The translations under genes were made by a program, and so were the position numbers. The notes under the pieces were generated by a model. The model saw only the letters and a program-made list of their open reading frames with translations, was not told the DNA's origin and made no database searches. A stretch of 64,000 nucleotides of DNA from Parus major (Eukaryota; Chordata; Aves; Passeriformes; Paridae): contig NC_031772.1 of assembly GCF_001522545.3 (NCBI RefSeq), positions 5,811,759 to 5,875,758 of the forward strand. Direction: 5' to 3'. How positions within the stretch are numbered: position 1 is the stretch's first letter; each line of letters begins with the position of its first letter. Of the stretch, positions 1 through 10,997 are shown piece by piece.

Positions 1-360
1 CCTGTGTTTATGGAAAGCTCTGTAAACTCATCCCAGGCATCCCTAGGGGATTGAGGCAGATGGTCCTGGAGCTTGGTGGCAGTTTATTCCTTAGGGAATT
101 TCATGTTCCGTGTGAGGAAATGTAAACATTGCTAGAGAAGAGCAGCTCCTGAACTCCCTCCCCTGGATGTGGAGCACTCGGCTCTCCCTGTGCTGTGGTG
201 GCACAGGGGTCCCCTGGCCTCACCCAGGCAGTTTTCCCTTGTGGCACAGTCCCCGTTCCCACGGGACACCCCAGCCTGGCTGCTGCATCCTGGTGGCACC
301 CAGGGCTCATCAGTGTCACCCTGGGGACTTGTGCACGGTCAGGGCAGCTTCCCTGGGAGC
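1..360. other. Non-coding sequence, no gene seen
   Basis: The stretch ahead of the first tandem repeat is ordinary mixed-composition bird DNA. A minus-strand open frame of 199 codons crosses it. It is open mainly because the 9-bp repeat at 361-422 has no stops, and it shows no domain, signal peptide or splice-supported structure. Confidence 0.6.
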
Positions 361-422
361 CCAGCAGCTCCAGCAGCTCCAGCAGCTCCAGCAGCTCCAG
401 CAGCTCCAGCAGCTCCAGCAGC
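361..422. repeat. 9-bp tandem repeat (CAGCAGCTC)n
   Basis: Almost seven perfect copies of a 9-bp unit run head to tail. Because 9 is a multiple of three, every frame stays open: the plus strand reads poly-Ser, Ala-Ala-Pro or Gln-Gln-Leu, and the minus strand Leu-Leu-Glu. The apparent repeat proteins here follow from the DNA repeat, with no evidence of a gene. The copies are identical, which suggests recent expansion and length polymorphism. Confidence 0.95.
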
Positions 423-778
423 GAGGAGCTGGTCTGGGATGAGGGAGCAGCAGTCCCTCCAGGGCTCGGGGCTGGCAGGTGATTGATTTGTATTCCCACA
501 CTCACCCCCAGCTCTCCTGCTCCATCCCACATGTGTTTATGCACGGTGGAAGCAGGTGCAGCCCGTATGAGATCCATATGGAGAGCGTTTGGGCTCACTT
601 TGCTGCGGGATAAATCACGGCACCAGGAGCAGAGCAGGAGGCAGAGCCAGCCAGCGCTGCCGGTTTGCAGGGAATGTTTTCCAGCCCCAAACCTGCTCAC
701 AGCCTGCTCTGCTTCGCTGTTATCTCAGGGATGTTATCTCCCTCAGCCTCCTGACAAACACCCTCAGCCTTTTGCCTG
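423..778. other. Non-coding sequence, no gene seen
   Basis: Unique sequence between the 9-bp repeat and the first CR1 tail. No conserved open frame, RNA gene or recognisable repeat was seen. Confidence 0.55.
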
Positions 779-1062
779 GAATCACGGGATAGTGAGGCTG
801 GAAAAGCCCTTCAGGATCGAGTCCAAGCTGTGTCCAACCCCCACCTTGTCCCCAGCCCAGAGCACTGAGTGCCACATCCAGGCTTTCCCTGGACACCTCC
901 AGGGATGGGCACTCCAAACCTCCCTGAGCAGCCTTTTCCAATGCCTGACTGCCTTTTCCATGGGGAAATTCCTCTGGGTGTCCAACCCAAACCTCTCCTG
1001 GCACAGCTTTTCCTCCCATGGCTGCAGCACGGCCCTGCCTGCTCTGCTCTCCCACAAATGGT
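779..1062 (-). mobile_element. CR1 LINE 3' fragment, type B
   Basis: Read on the minus strand this is the 3' end of a CR1 (chicken repeat 1) non-LTR retrotransposon. The order of segments matches the CR1 tail. It has 'CCATGGGGAAATTCCTCTGG', then 'CCAATGCCTGACTGCC', then 'CACCTCCAGGGATGGGCACT', and ends with the 'GGCTGGAAAAGCCCTTCAGG' segment at the element's 3' terminus. It belongs to the CR1 type whose tail reads 'GGTGGTGGAGTC' and 'GTCAGGCATTGG' in sense, here called type B. The 5' part, including the reverse-transcriptase region, is absent, as is usual for CR1. The subfamily was not determined. Confidence 0.88.
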
Positions 1063-2469
1063 GAAATGAGTGCCTGAAAGAGAAGCAATTTGCAGCAGGC
1101 ATTACCTGGGAGAGGAATCCCAGAGCTGGAGATCTCCAGCTGGATGCCATCAATGCCTGGCAGGAAAAGCCCCGTGGCAGGTATGGCTGGAGTGACCAGA
1201 GCCTGTGTTGGTCACAGTGTGTAAATAAAGCTTGTGTCAGCCAGGATGGAGAAAGTGATGGGACAGGCCTGGACAGTTTATCCCAGGAAATTTAGGGGTG
1301 AGGCTTGACTCATCCTCATGCCAGACACCAGCATGACAGCAATCACCCACCCCCACCAAAGCCCCTCCTCAGGAGCCACCAGGACCCTGTTGTTCACATA
1401 TTCCCTCCTGCCCTGTTCCTCCATGTGCTGATTCCCAGCCTGCTTTGGGTGATTTTAACCCCTGCCCCCATGTCTTTCCACCCATCTCTGAGGAGTTTAT
1501 GGAATGAGATCCATCCCCTTGCCCTTTCCGGCTCAGTGAAAGCTCCTCCTGACATGACAGAAATCCAAGAAATCAGCAGCTCAGGAGGTTGGTAATAAGG
1601 CTGAATCCTTCCTAAAGCCAGACACTCAGCACCAAGAGGGGTCAGTGATCCCCGGGCTCCTTCCCCTCTGCCTCCTGCCCTCCGTCTGGGGGGATGATGG
1701 GAAGCAGATGAGGACACCCGGCTGCTCCCAGGTACACTCATGGTTTGTGTCTCTGGAGCAGGCACAGGACCCAGCCCCGGGAGGAGACACAGACCTCCCA
1801 CCCGGAGACCCTGGGAGCTCTCCCACATCCCGGCTTCCTCCTGGGGTCCTCTCCTGGGAAGGAGCCAGAGGCAGGGCAGCAGCAGCAGGGAGTGAACCTC
1901 GGTCTGGGACAGGACATGTGTGTGTCCTGACAGGCACAGCACGTCCGGGCAGGAAGGGCTGGGGATTCAGGATGTCTCACCAGGCTCCCTGGAAGCCCCT
2001 CAGAGCCTGGATACCCCCCTGCTGAAAGGGAGTGCTCAGGGATGGTGTTTAACCCTCTGTGGGCTCCATGCAGTGCCTGGGAAGGGCCCCTGGATGGCCA
2101 GGGAAGCGGATCCATCACCTTCTGCCTGCAGGTAAAACAAACACGGCTGCAAAAACACCCGGCAGGGTCACTCCACTTGATCCTGCACATCCCAACTCTC
2201 ACATCCTCCCTCTGTCTGTCCCTCTGACCCTCCCAACCTCTGGTTTCGCATTCCTGTCCCAGCATTTTGCTTCCTGGCCCAGCACCCCATGGAGCAGCTG
2301 TGGGTGCACAGAGCCCCAGCTGGGAGCAGAGGGGATGGAAATACCACAGAGCTGAGGCCAAGGAGCTGCCAAGGCCCATAAATAAGGGAATTCTGTTTGC
2401 TTTCTCCTTGTCCGGCCTGTACAAATATTTATTGCCCTGGTGACCCGTGCAGGCAGTACAGGCAGCAGA
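1063..2469. other. Non-coding sequence with an isolated palindrome
   Basis: No gene was recognised. Open frames of up to 228 codons occur on the minus strand but are Gly/Pro/Ser-rich without domains. An 18-bp perfect palindrome centred on AGATCT lies at 1124-1141. A lone AATAAA is at 1224-1229 with no coding region upstream. Confidence 0.5.
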
Positions 2470-2675
2470 TCCTGGAATGGTTTGGGTTGCAAGGGACCTT
2501 AAGGATCATCCATCCCCTGCCATGAACACCTTCCACAATCCCACATTGCTCCCAGCCCCGTCCAACCTGGCCTTGGACACTTCCAGGGATCCAGGGGCAG
2601 CCACAGCTTCTCTGGGCACCCTGTGCCAGCGCCTCTCCATCCTCACAGGGAACAATTTCCTTTGGGGATTTGCAG
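2470..2675 (-). mobile_element. CR1 LINE 3' fragment, type A
   Basis: The minus strand carries the common passerine-style CR1 tail (here type A). In plus-strand order the landmarks are GGTTTGGGTTGCAAGGGACC, a CCATGAACACCTTCCACAATCCC segment that is a degenerate form of the usual CCATGGGCAGGG block, then CCAACCTGGCCTTGGACACT, CAGGGATCCAGGGGCAGCC and CTTCTCTGGGCACCC. Only about 200 bp of 3' end remains, and no reverse-transcriptase coding sequence is present. Confidence 0.9.
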
Positions 2676-4117
2676 GTTGATCTTGGAGCAGCTGGTGGGA
2701 CTGGAGAGCAGAGCCAGGCTGTCCTTTGCCTTCCCTGCCATCCCTGGGGGGTGCGGACGGAGCTCCGGGTGATCATGGACAGGAAGGTGTTAACTGCCCC
2801 CCAAAGGCTCAAGAATGCCGAACTCAACTGGCCCAGCTGGGATTTGCTGGTGGGAGTCTGGACCAGCCCCTGTCCTGTATTTAGGGCAGGGAGGAGGGGA
2901 GGGCTGGGATGCTTTGGGTCACCTCAGGGCTGCAGGTGAGGTGTGGGGCCCGTGTGAGACTCTTGGATGAGTGACTTGGGCCTTTTGGAGAAGCTCTCCC
3001 TGATTTCTTTGCCTTTAGATGAGCTTTGAGCCTGGTTTTTCCGAGCTGTCCTGCAGTCAGGACAGTTTTTGGTGGATGCACAGGCTGGGATACAGCTCGG
3101 AGGGCACCAGTGGAGGAGCAGAGATGTTTTCCCTCTCCCAGTAAGCCTGCCCTTGCTCTGTCTTGCCTCTGACCTGCTGCATTACACGTGTATTCCTGTA
3201 ATCTTCCTACGAGGGAATATATGGAAATGTGAAATGTCCTCCTTGCCCTTTCAGCATCCCCCGTGCTGGGGAAGTTCCGCATCCAGCCTGACCTGGGGCT
3301 GAACAGCTTCACTAACAGCTTTCTTTTGTAATATCGCAGCCTGGAGGAGTTAATTATCTCCAAATATTGAAAAGGGCAGATGGATTTTGCCGGATTTCCT
3401 TGGCTGTGTAATTTTGGTGCCCCAGAGATGCTGTTTGGTCTGGCTGGGCTGAGTGACACCTCATTGCACCCGGGTGCAAATGTCACCGCAGTGTGCTGCT
3501 GCCTCCCTCTCCTGGTGTTTGCCCACCAGGGAAAAGTGGTTTTTCCAGGCTGGCCCAGCTTTGTGGAACTGCTGATGCTCCCGACTCGCCCTGGCCAGCT
3601 GAGGATGGACCTCAGCAGCTCTGAAAACTTCCAGCCCTGGATTTAAAGCCCGAGCCTGGAGTAGAAGGCAGAGCTGCAGCCGCAGCTGGCTCAAGCTGAC
3701 ACACAAATGTCAGGGAGAGCTTGGAGCGCATCCTGTGAGGATGCGGGAGAGGCCGGTTATTCCTGATGAGCGGTCCTGGCTCCAGCTGGCTGGAAGATCG
3801 CCCGTCTCAGCCCCTCTTTCATCACTCCTTTCCTCGAAACTCCTCTCGGGGGTTTTGGGGAGCTGTGCTAATGCTTTGGCAGTGAAAGGAGGGGCGGGTG
3901 TGAAGGTTTGGCTTCCTGGGGGAGCGTGTTCCCCTTTCCCTGCTGGAACCACTCCTGGCTCTCCCTTCCCTGCCCGCTGCTCCTGCCCTGGGGGTGCAGG
4001 ACCCCTGTTTGCCCTCCCCCAGTGGCGTTTAGGGACAGGGATTTTTGGTGTGATGCTTAGCATAGAAATAAACTCTCCTTTATTCTTCCAGCTCCTCCAT
4101 CCCCTCTGCTTTGTGAC
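2676..4117. other. Non-coding sequence, no gene seen
   Basis: Unique sequence between a CR1 tail and the 18-bp minisatellite. The longest frame is a minus-strand run of 201 codons at 2881-3486. It has no recognisable domain and a composition like that of its surroundings. Confidence 0.5.
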
Positions 4118-4258
4118 GGTTTAGATGTGCCACAAGGTTTAGATGTGCCACCAGGTTTAGATGTGCCACCAGGTTTAGATGTGCCACCAGGTTTAGATGT
4201 GCCACCAGGTTTAATGTGCCACCAGGTTTAGATGTGCCACCAGGTTTAACGTGCCATC
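4118..4258. repeat. 18-bp minisatellite, about 8 copies
   Basis: Units begin with GGTTTA at 4118, 4136, 4154, 4172, 4190, 4208, 4224 and 4242. The consensus unit is GGTTTAGATGTGCCACCA. Six units are 18 bp. The unit at 4208 lacks 2 bp, and the last is diverged. On the minus strand the array reads as a six-residue HLNLVA repeat, because 18 is a multiple of three. The short ORF there is a by-product of the array. Confidence 0.95.
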
Positions 4259-6659
4259 GCATCCCCTGCGTGCTCAGCCGAGACTAAATGGAGATGTTCC
4301 CGCTGAACTCCCGTTAATCTCCTCTTGTTTGCCGAGCACAGCAATCTCCCCACGCAGCTCTGGGAAGCTGGCGAGGTGGAGGTGACTGCTAAAGAGGAGA
4401 CAAGCACACCGGTTTTATTATTTCTGGGGGTTTAACACAGGAATGAACTTCGGGAGACCTCTGCAAGGCTCCCCTTCTGTTCCTGGGCAGAGCTTGACTC
4501 CGGTGTTGGGCGGAATCTGGGTCAAACAGCTCAAGGGCCTGTCTGGGAGGGTTTGCCAAGCGGTGGAGTTGATTGGATTGGACTGGGGAGGGCAGTGACC
4601 ACAGAGCTTCCCCCGGCCTCCAGCTGCTCTGACTTGCAATGCAAATGTTTTCTCCCGTCACCTCTTAATGATCCTTTTTCCCCTCGCGGGTGTATAATTT
4701 CCCCTGGAAGTCTCCAGTGAGTGGTTTCCATCACAGTTATTTGTCCCTTTCTTTTCAACTGCTCTGGAATTGCAGAGCTGGCACAGAGATTAGGGCTGGG
4801 AGTAGATTGAATTGCAGGATTTCATCTCTGGCTCGGAGTTCCATGGGGCTGCAGTTGGGACTCACCAAGCCTGCTGGAATAGGGAACGGGGGAATGACAA
4901 GTGGCCTGGTTTGCAGAGGGAATTCTGCTCCGGGGGAGCAGCATCGCTCCCCAAGCCTGGGATGGAGGAGGAGAAAGGAATGCTTGGCTCAGAGGAGCCA
5001 GGGAGGAAGGGGAGAGCAAATGCTCTTCTGGGGGATACAATTGGAAAGACATCATAGAGGAGGAGTTCATAAATCCACGGGGCTTCTCCTGGCCAGGCGG
5101 ATTCATCTGCACATCAAAGGGAACCGCGAGCCCCTCAGGCGGCCGCAGGAGCTGGGGAGAGGGGGTGGCTGAAGGATGGGGCCCCCATGTGTCACCCCCA
5201 AACACGTGTGCTGCAAAACACCTCGGAGGCAACTTTCAGTGTGGGGGGAAATCCGTTCCCTGCAGTCTGGGATGTGCCGTGTGTACCTGCCTGGAATCTC
5301 CTCCTTGGGTGAGGGATGTTGGAGCAGGACGGTTCCAGTGAGTGCCAACCCTGTGACTCATCTCTCAGGCCAGGAGTGCCCACCTGAGGGGAGGGGAGCT
5401 GCAGGATCCCACCCCAGGAATGAGGGAGATTGGTTTGGGTACTACAGCTCCATTAAAAAGCCCAAAGGATCTCATGGATTTGTGGAGAATACAGGGCATG
5501 TCTGTGCAGGACAGGGTGATGTCACTGTTCCCATCTAGAATATATTACCTTGCTGCCAAAATACAGATCTGGGGACAAAGTGACACAGGGATTAATCTAC
5601 GTGGTGTGGGAGGAGAGGAAAACAGCTTCAAGGGAATATTGGGAAGGATGCACCTGAATTATTCCTGGTCAGAGTCTGGGCAAAGCACGAGGGGCTTGCA
5701 GCCCTCCAGGTGGTCTTTCCCATGGCACAGGAACACGTAGGAGCCGCTGATGTGGGAACCGGGGACCCTGTGAGATGTCACTTGTGTGCTTTGTCCTGTC
5801 CTGGAGCCAATGCCCCAGGAGGTGCCAGAGCCCCTGGTGGGAGCTCAGCCCATCTTCCAGCACTTTTTCCATTCCTCCTTGGTGTTCCCAGAGCAGTGAG
5901 CAGCTCTGGGAGAGAAGGCTCCATAAATCAAGCTGCTTTATCACCAGGCACTGCTGCAGCTCAGCTCAGAGCTGGCTGCGGTCGGAGCGGGATGAATCCA
6001 TCCCTGCCTTCCAAAGGTCAAGCCTTGAGCTCCTGACTTAGTGCTGACTTAGTCCCTACAAAGGCAGAATCCCCCTTGAAGCAATCGCTGGGGTCTCAGC
6101 TGCTCTATAAATAACACAGGACCAAGGGGAAGCTGAGCCCGGCTCTGAAGCTCGCGGAGTGCTTGGGGATCCTAGGAAAAGCTCGGTCCTGGGGTAACTT
6201 CCCATTTTAGCAGCAAAGGGAAGAACAGAGGCTCGGATCACAAAGTAGGAAAGGGTTTTTTTCTCTTTTTTCAGCTCTTCTCCAGCCTGACTTCCTCCCT
6301 TTGACGGAGGAATCCCTGAGAAGTGCAGCCTTGCTCCGAGCTGTTTGGTCTGATCACCTCACAGGAGCTTTTTAGGGCATCACTGGGAGGATTCAAAGGG
6401 GAAGGAGTGCGACAGGCAGATGGAATTTGCCATTCCTGCTGCCCTCTGCATTCCCCTGCTCTTTGTTTCACTCTTTCCAGCTCTTTTTTCCCAGTTCGGC
6501 TTGCTTTTGCCAAGGGGGAATGAGCTCCGGCTCCTGGGATTGCTGCTGGAGATGCAGGCGGTGCCCCAGCCCCGCTGGCCCCGCTCGATCCTGCCAGATA
6601 AATCACCCTGATTCCAAATTGATCGTTCTGGGATGTGGAGGAAAGCGGAGTGGGCGGAT
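4259..6659. other. Non-coding sequence, no gene seen
   Basis: About 2.4 kb without a recognisable gene or interspersed repeat. Frames of up to 160 codons (for example 4690-5172 plus) have no domain. The sequence from about 4300 to 4800 is AT-richer and free of repeats, so it is a reasonable place to look for conserved noncoding DNA. Confidence 0.5.
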
Positions 6660-6830
6660 TTCCCCCATTAGGGTGCATTGATCACCATTACCGCGTGTAA
6701 TCAGGGTTAATCTCAGGATTAATTGGGGGGATTTGCTGATGGAAACGATCGGCAATTTGTGTTACTTACTGCTCCATTCGCCTCTAATGGCTTAATCAGA
6801 TTACAAATTAAAAGTGGCTTCTTCCCGAGG
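6660..6830. promoter_or_regulatory. Candidate conserved regulatory block with OTX/PITX-type motifs
   Basis: This AT-richer block holds several TAATC/GATTA cores close together: TAATC near 6698 and 6707, GGATTA at 6716-6721, TAATCAG near 6793, and AAATTAAAAG just after. GGATTA/TAATCC is the preferred site of K50 homeodomains such as OTX and PITX. The block stands out from the GC-rich repeat-laden flanks. No conservation data were available, so the regulatory role is inference. Confidence 0.3.
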
Positions 6831-7133
6831 ATCTCCCCGGACTTCAGCAGGAGCCGGAGCACGAGGAGAGGCACAGCCAGAGCATCTGGTTTGAGGCTCG
6901 GAGATCAATTATCCGGACAGGAGGAGGGATGGAGGAAGGGATGGAGGGAAGAGCTCCCAGGGGCTGCAGCAGCTCAGGGCCAGCCCTGCCCGGGCTCACG
7001 GGGAGCTGGGGACAGAGCAGAGTGTGAGGAGGGGACAGTGGGGCATTTTATCTTTTTTGTTTTTTAAGGGTTCCTCTGATGTGGAAAGGGTTAAAAAAAT
7101 CAAATTCTCTTTTGGTTTGTGCCAGGTGTGTGA
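6831..7133. other. Non-coding sequence, no gene seen
   Basis: G-rich transition between the AT-rich block and a CR1 tail, including short GGA-rich runs at 6920-6955. No gene or RNA was recognised. Confidence 0.5.
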
Positions 7134-7332
7134 TGCAGAGTCCCTGAGGTTGGAAAAGCCCTTCAGGATCGAGTCCAAGCTGACTGATCCCCACCAGAGC
7201 CCTGAGTGCCACCTCCAGGTGTTCCTGGAACACCTCCAGGGATGGGCACTCCAAACCTCCCTGGGCAGCCCCTTCCAATGCCTGACCACCCTTTCCATGT
7301 GGAAATTTCTCCTGATGTCTCACCTGAGAGCT
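7134..7332 (-). mobile_element. CR1 LINE 3' fragment, type B
   Basis: It has the same minus-strand CR1 tail type as 779-1062 and shares long stretches with it, such as GGAAAAGCCCTTCAGGATCG and CCAGGGATGGGCACTCCAAA. The two copies are close relatives from one CR1 subfamily rather than a local duplication, because their flanks differ. The element is truncated to about 200 bp. Confidence 0.9.
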
Positions 7333-8607
7333 GGGATGGGTGACTCTGGGTGTGCTGGCATTGGCAGAAGTAATTCTTGGGCCCTTTGGGGAGGGAACAG
7401 GACTAATTTCATCTCAGCAAGCCTTTAAACGGTGATTCTGCAGCAAATAAATTAAGGTTGATGAGCTGAGACTGATCAAACTTAATGATAGAAAGGGGTC
7501 TTGTCCTGGAAAGACTCATCAGGCAGGAGCTGAAAGCCTCTGAACTCCATGAGTTCAGGAGATTATAAAGCCAGGAGAGTCTATCCATGAACAGAAAGGA
7601 TGCAGGAGAGAAGTCTGGCAGGAGCAGCAATCACCTGGAGCTCCCCCACCCACGGAACAGGCCACAAGGGGAGAAATCAGGAACTGTCAAGTCCAGCTCT
7701 GCTGTGAGCAGGCAAAAATGCATTTATCTGTTCCTTGGAGGTTCATTCCCATCAATTCACCTCCGCAGCTGGGGCTGGAGGGAGGTGGGGAGGCTCGGTC
7801 TCACCTCATCCCTAATCTGGGCCATATCGATTGAGGTTTGATCCGTGGCAGTCAGAAGTGCTGGAAATCTATTTATCCAGCTCTTTATAAAGACATTAGC
7901 AAAGCTGAAGGGGAAGAAAAAAAAAAAGAAGGAAGGGGAATGTTTCAAGTGGCTGCTGACAAGTTGGAGCAGTTTAATAAATCACTGGTAATAAACTGCC
8001 TCCCGTGTGCTGGGAAATGCCACTGGCTGCCCTAGAAAGCCCTTGGTGATGGAACAGGCACCACTCACAGCTCAGAAATCCAGGGCAGGGGGTTGGGAAT
8101 GAGTTCTGGCTGTTCCCTGCTGGTACAGGTGTGGCTGTGCTGGGATGTGCTCTCCTCTCTGTGGATAAATCCGGGGGGGAGTGTAATTCCTGGGGAGGGC
8201 GTCTCTGCCAGGAGCTGCTCCTCATCAATTAGGAGCTGAGCAGGAAGGGGCAGCCCATTCCTCATTCCTGGCCAACACTCCCTTCTTTCCACAGCATCCT
8301 TATCTCCCACCCAGGCAAAGCCCTTTTCCAGGGAGGGTAGCTTTGGCCATCCCTCTCTTTTGGGATTAGGGAAAGGCCTCCCCTGGCTTTTAGCAAAACC
8401 AGCAGTGCCAGCTGCTGCTCCTCACTTTTTCCAGGCTTTTGAAATGCAGCAGCTCCAGCTGGGGCAGGACCCTGGGGGCCAAAGGACACAGATTCGTGCA
8501 GGGAAGAGGCAAATCCCAAGGATGGATTTCGAAGAGGCTCAAAGGTGTGTTTAGACTCAGGGGAGGGGAGTGCCAGGACAGGGGGAATGGCTTCCCACTG
8601 CCAGGGG
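7333..8607. other. Non-coding sequence, no gene seen
   Basis: Contains an A-rich tract at about 7913-7930 and otherwise unique sequence. No domain was seen in any open frame. Confidence 0.5.
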
Positions 8608-8840
8608 GCAGGGTTAGGTGGGATACTGGGATGGAATTCTTCCCTGTGAGGGCTTTGAGGCCTTGGAATGGTTTTCCCAGAGAAGCTGTGGCTGCCCCAT
8701 CCTGGGAAGTGTCCAAGGCCAGGTTGGATGGGGTTTGGAGCAACCTGGGATAGTGGAAGGTGTCCCTGCCCATGGCAGGGGGTGGAATGAGCTGAGCTTT
8801 AAGGTCCTTCCCAACCCAATCATTCCAGGATCTGTGAATC
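8608..8840 (+). mobile_element. CR1 LINE 3' fragment, type A, sense on plus strand
   Basis: Read on the plus strand the order is GGGATACTGGGATGGAATTC, CCCTGTGAGGG, GAGAAGCTGTGGCTGCCCCA, GTGTCCAAGGCCAGGTTGGA, GGGATAGTGGAAGGTGTCCC, CCATGGCAGGGGGTGGAA and the terminal AATCATTCCAGGATCTGTGA. This is a complete type A tail ending in the degenerate ATTCTATGA-like 3' terminus. The 5' end is truncated about 230 bp upstream. Confidence 0.92.
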
Positions 8841-10940
8841 TGGGCTGGGAAGGGACAGACTCCTGGGGCCCAGCCAATCCACCAGCAGAGACAAAAACAC
8901 CTTGGGTAGTGAAGCTCCAGGAGTTTTTGGTATTTCCTGGCAGCCCTCAAATCATCCCATCTCCAGAATCTGGCAGGGCCATGGGATCACTGTGTCAGCC
9001 ACTCCAGGGAGCTCAGGGACATCTTGCTGTGATCATTATACCCAGGGAAAAATGAAGTCTTGTTTTTTAACACTCTTGGCTTAGAGCTGGGAATCTGCAG
9101 CCTTTGAAAGGGACCTGCTTAGAAACTTCTCTCCCAGAACATCCTTAAGAAAAGGTGGAAAACCCCTGTGTGAGACCTGCCTGCTGTGCTCCCAGGCCAT
9201 GTGGGGCTCCAGGAGAACTTTGCAGTCCATCACCTACAGATAATCTCCTGCTCCTCAGGCACGTTACCCTGTACACGAAACAGAACAGGGATGAGAGGGT
9301 CAGTGGTGATTCCTCGTTTTTATTTGGATGCAAACAGTGCCACAACACGAGATCTGTGCAGACAGATACTGCTCCTGGGGGAAAAGTAGGCAGTTTAAAA
9401 AAAAAAACAACAAGATTTTATTAGTCTGAGGGATTTTTTTCCTCTCCACCCCATATGGGGTGTAGAGAGTGATCCCTTTTTCTCCTCCAAGCTCTGGCTC
9501 TGAGGAGCTCAGCTGTGCTGTGTTCCTGTGCCAGGTGTGATTCCCAAAGCCCTTGGCAAGCAGGAGCTGCTCTGTTATTTGTTTTTTTTACTGTTTCTTT
9601 ATTAAAAAACTCCAGTCCCAGACAAGTCACTCTGTTTGGTGCCTTCCTGGGGCCTCTGCTCACCTCTGGGATAAACAACCCAACATTTCCATCGCTCCAG
9701 TGTATTTCCAAGCCATCCCAGCTGGATCTGCTCCCAGATTGCTGCAGGTCTCCCACATCCTCCTCCTGCAAAGCCCTGCCAGCTCCATGGCTTTGTTCTC
9801 CCGTCTCCCTCGCAGCCAGGTGGGTGCTTTGCCACCTCTGCTGCCTCCTCACCATCCAAGGAGCCCAAGCCACAGCTGGCTGGGACAATCTGCCCTCAGA
9901 AATGGTGGATTTTGGGAAACTCCCCCCCCCTGCCCCCGTTAAGTTTGGTTCTGTAAGTTCTTCCAAAGTCAGTCCCTGTGGCTTGAAGCGTTGCTTATCT
10001 TGGAGAGCGGCTCTTTTCCGGAGCCTGAGAATGTCCAGGACCTGTGGAGCTTCCCCATCCAGACCAAGCTGAAGTTGCAGGATCCCCCCCAGTTTTTCCA
10101 AGTGTTTCACCAGCTTTTCCCCCTTCTTCTGCCTCCCAACATCCCGTGATTTTTCATGGCACAGGTGGGGCAGAAGATGTTTTTCCTCCTTCCCCCATCC
10201 CTGCAGCCACAGTGGGTGGGGATGAGCAGGGCTGGAGGTGGCTCAGCCCCTCTGGGACCACTTCCCAGCCCAGGAGCTCTTGGCTGGGCAGAGGAGCTGC
10301 CTCTTTCCCCGCTCCTGGATCAGCCACATGGGTTTTATGGTTCTGATTATCACTTCTTCCCTTTTGGAGGAGGTTTAAGAGCAAGTGCTCAGAAAACAGT
10401 GTTGGTGCTTGGCAAGGCGACCGCAGAGCCCATCTGTTGCTTCTTAGATCGTTCAGCTGCTCCCTGCTTCCCATGCCAGCCTGATTCCTGTTACATGGAG
10501 CCTCCCCAGGTCAGCAGAGCCAAGCAGCTCCTAAATTAGCTGAGCCATTAATCAGGCCCGTTCGGGTTAGAGCAGGGTGTCTACGCCCTCCCCCTCCCGC
10601 CTATAAATTAAGGAGGTTTTCAGATCTTCAAGGCTTCCCTGGAATCGCGTTTTCCGTGCCCTCCACCCCCTTCCCGGCGCTGGTGACAAGCGCACACAGC
10701 TTAATTGGTTGGCATGGGAAAGGGCTGACATTAATTGGCTGTGTTTGGCACGCGGGCTTCCCGTGCCTCCCAGGGATCTTATCAACCCCATCTCGCCGAG
10801 CAGCGGCTGCCAGGGGGATGGGGCTGATTCCTCCGCTGATGATGGAAATTTGGGTTGGATTTGGCTGCGGAGGAGCAGTTTCCCAGCCCAGCTGGCAACG
10901 CCTGCAGCCTCTGGGGAAGGATCCGCAGGCATCTCCTCCC
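8841..10940. other. Non-coding sequence, no gene seen
   Basis: About 2.1 kb of unique sequence. An A-tract lies at about 9398-9408 and a T-rich run at about 9580-9610. A minus-strand frame of 229 codons (9421-10110) and a plus-strand frame of 185 codons (9515-10072) overlap in antisense. Neither resembles a known family, and a pair like this is expected by chance in GC-rich DNA. Confidence 0.5.
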
Positions 10941-10997
10941 TGGGATGGGATGGGATGGGATGGGATGGGATGGGATGGGATGGATGGGATGGGATGG
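10941..10997. repeat. (GGGAT)n pentanucleotide microsatellite
   Basis: About eleven GGGAT units with one GGAT slip near 10980. It creates apparent SHPIP-like runs on the minus strand and GWDGM-like runs on the plus strand, which are translations of the microsatellite. Confidence 0.97.

Noticed and set aside
1124..1141. 18-bp perfect palindrome around AGATCT
   Set aside because: One such palindrome in 64 kb is not far from chance expectation, and nothing nearby supports a function.
1224..1229. AATAAA poly(A) signal
   Set aside because: Isolated hexamer with no coding or exon-like sequence upstream; common by chance.
8390..8950. 186-codon minus-strand ORF
   Set aside because: Mostly antisense of the CR1 tail at 8608-8840.
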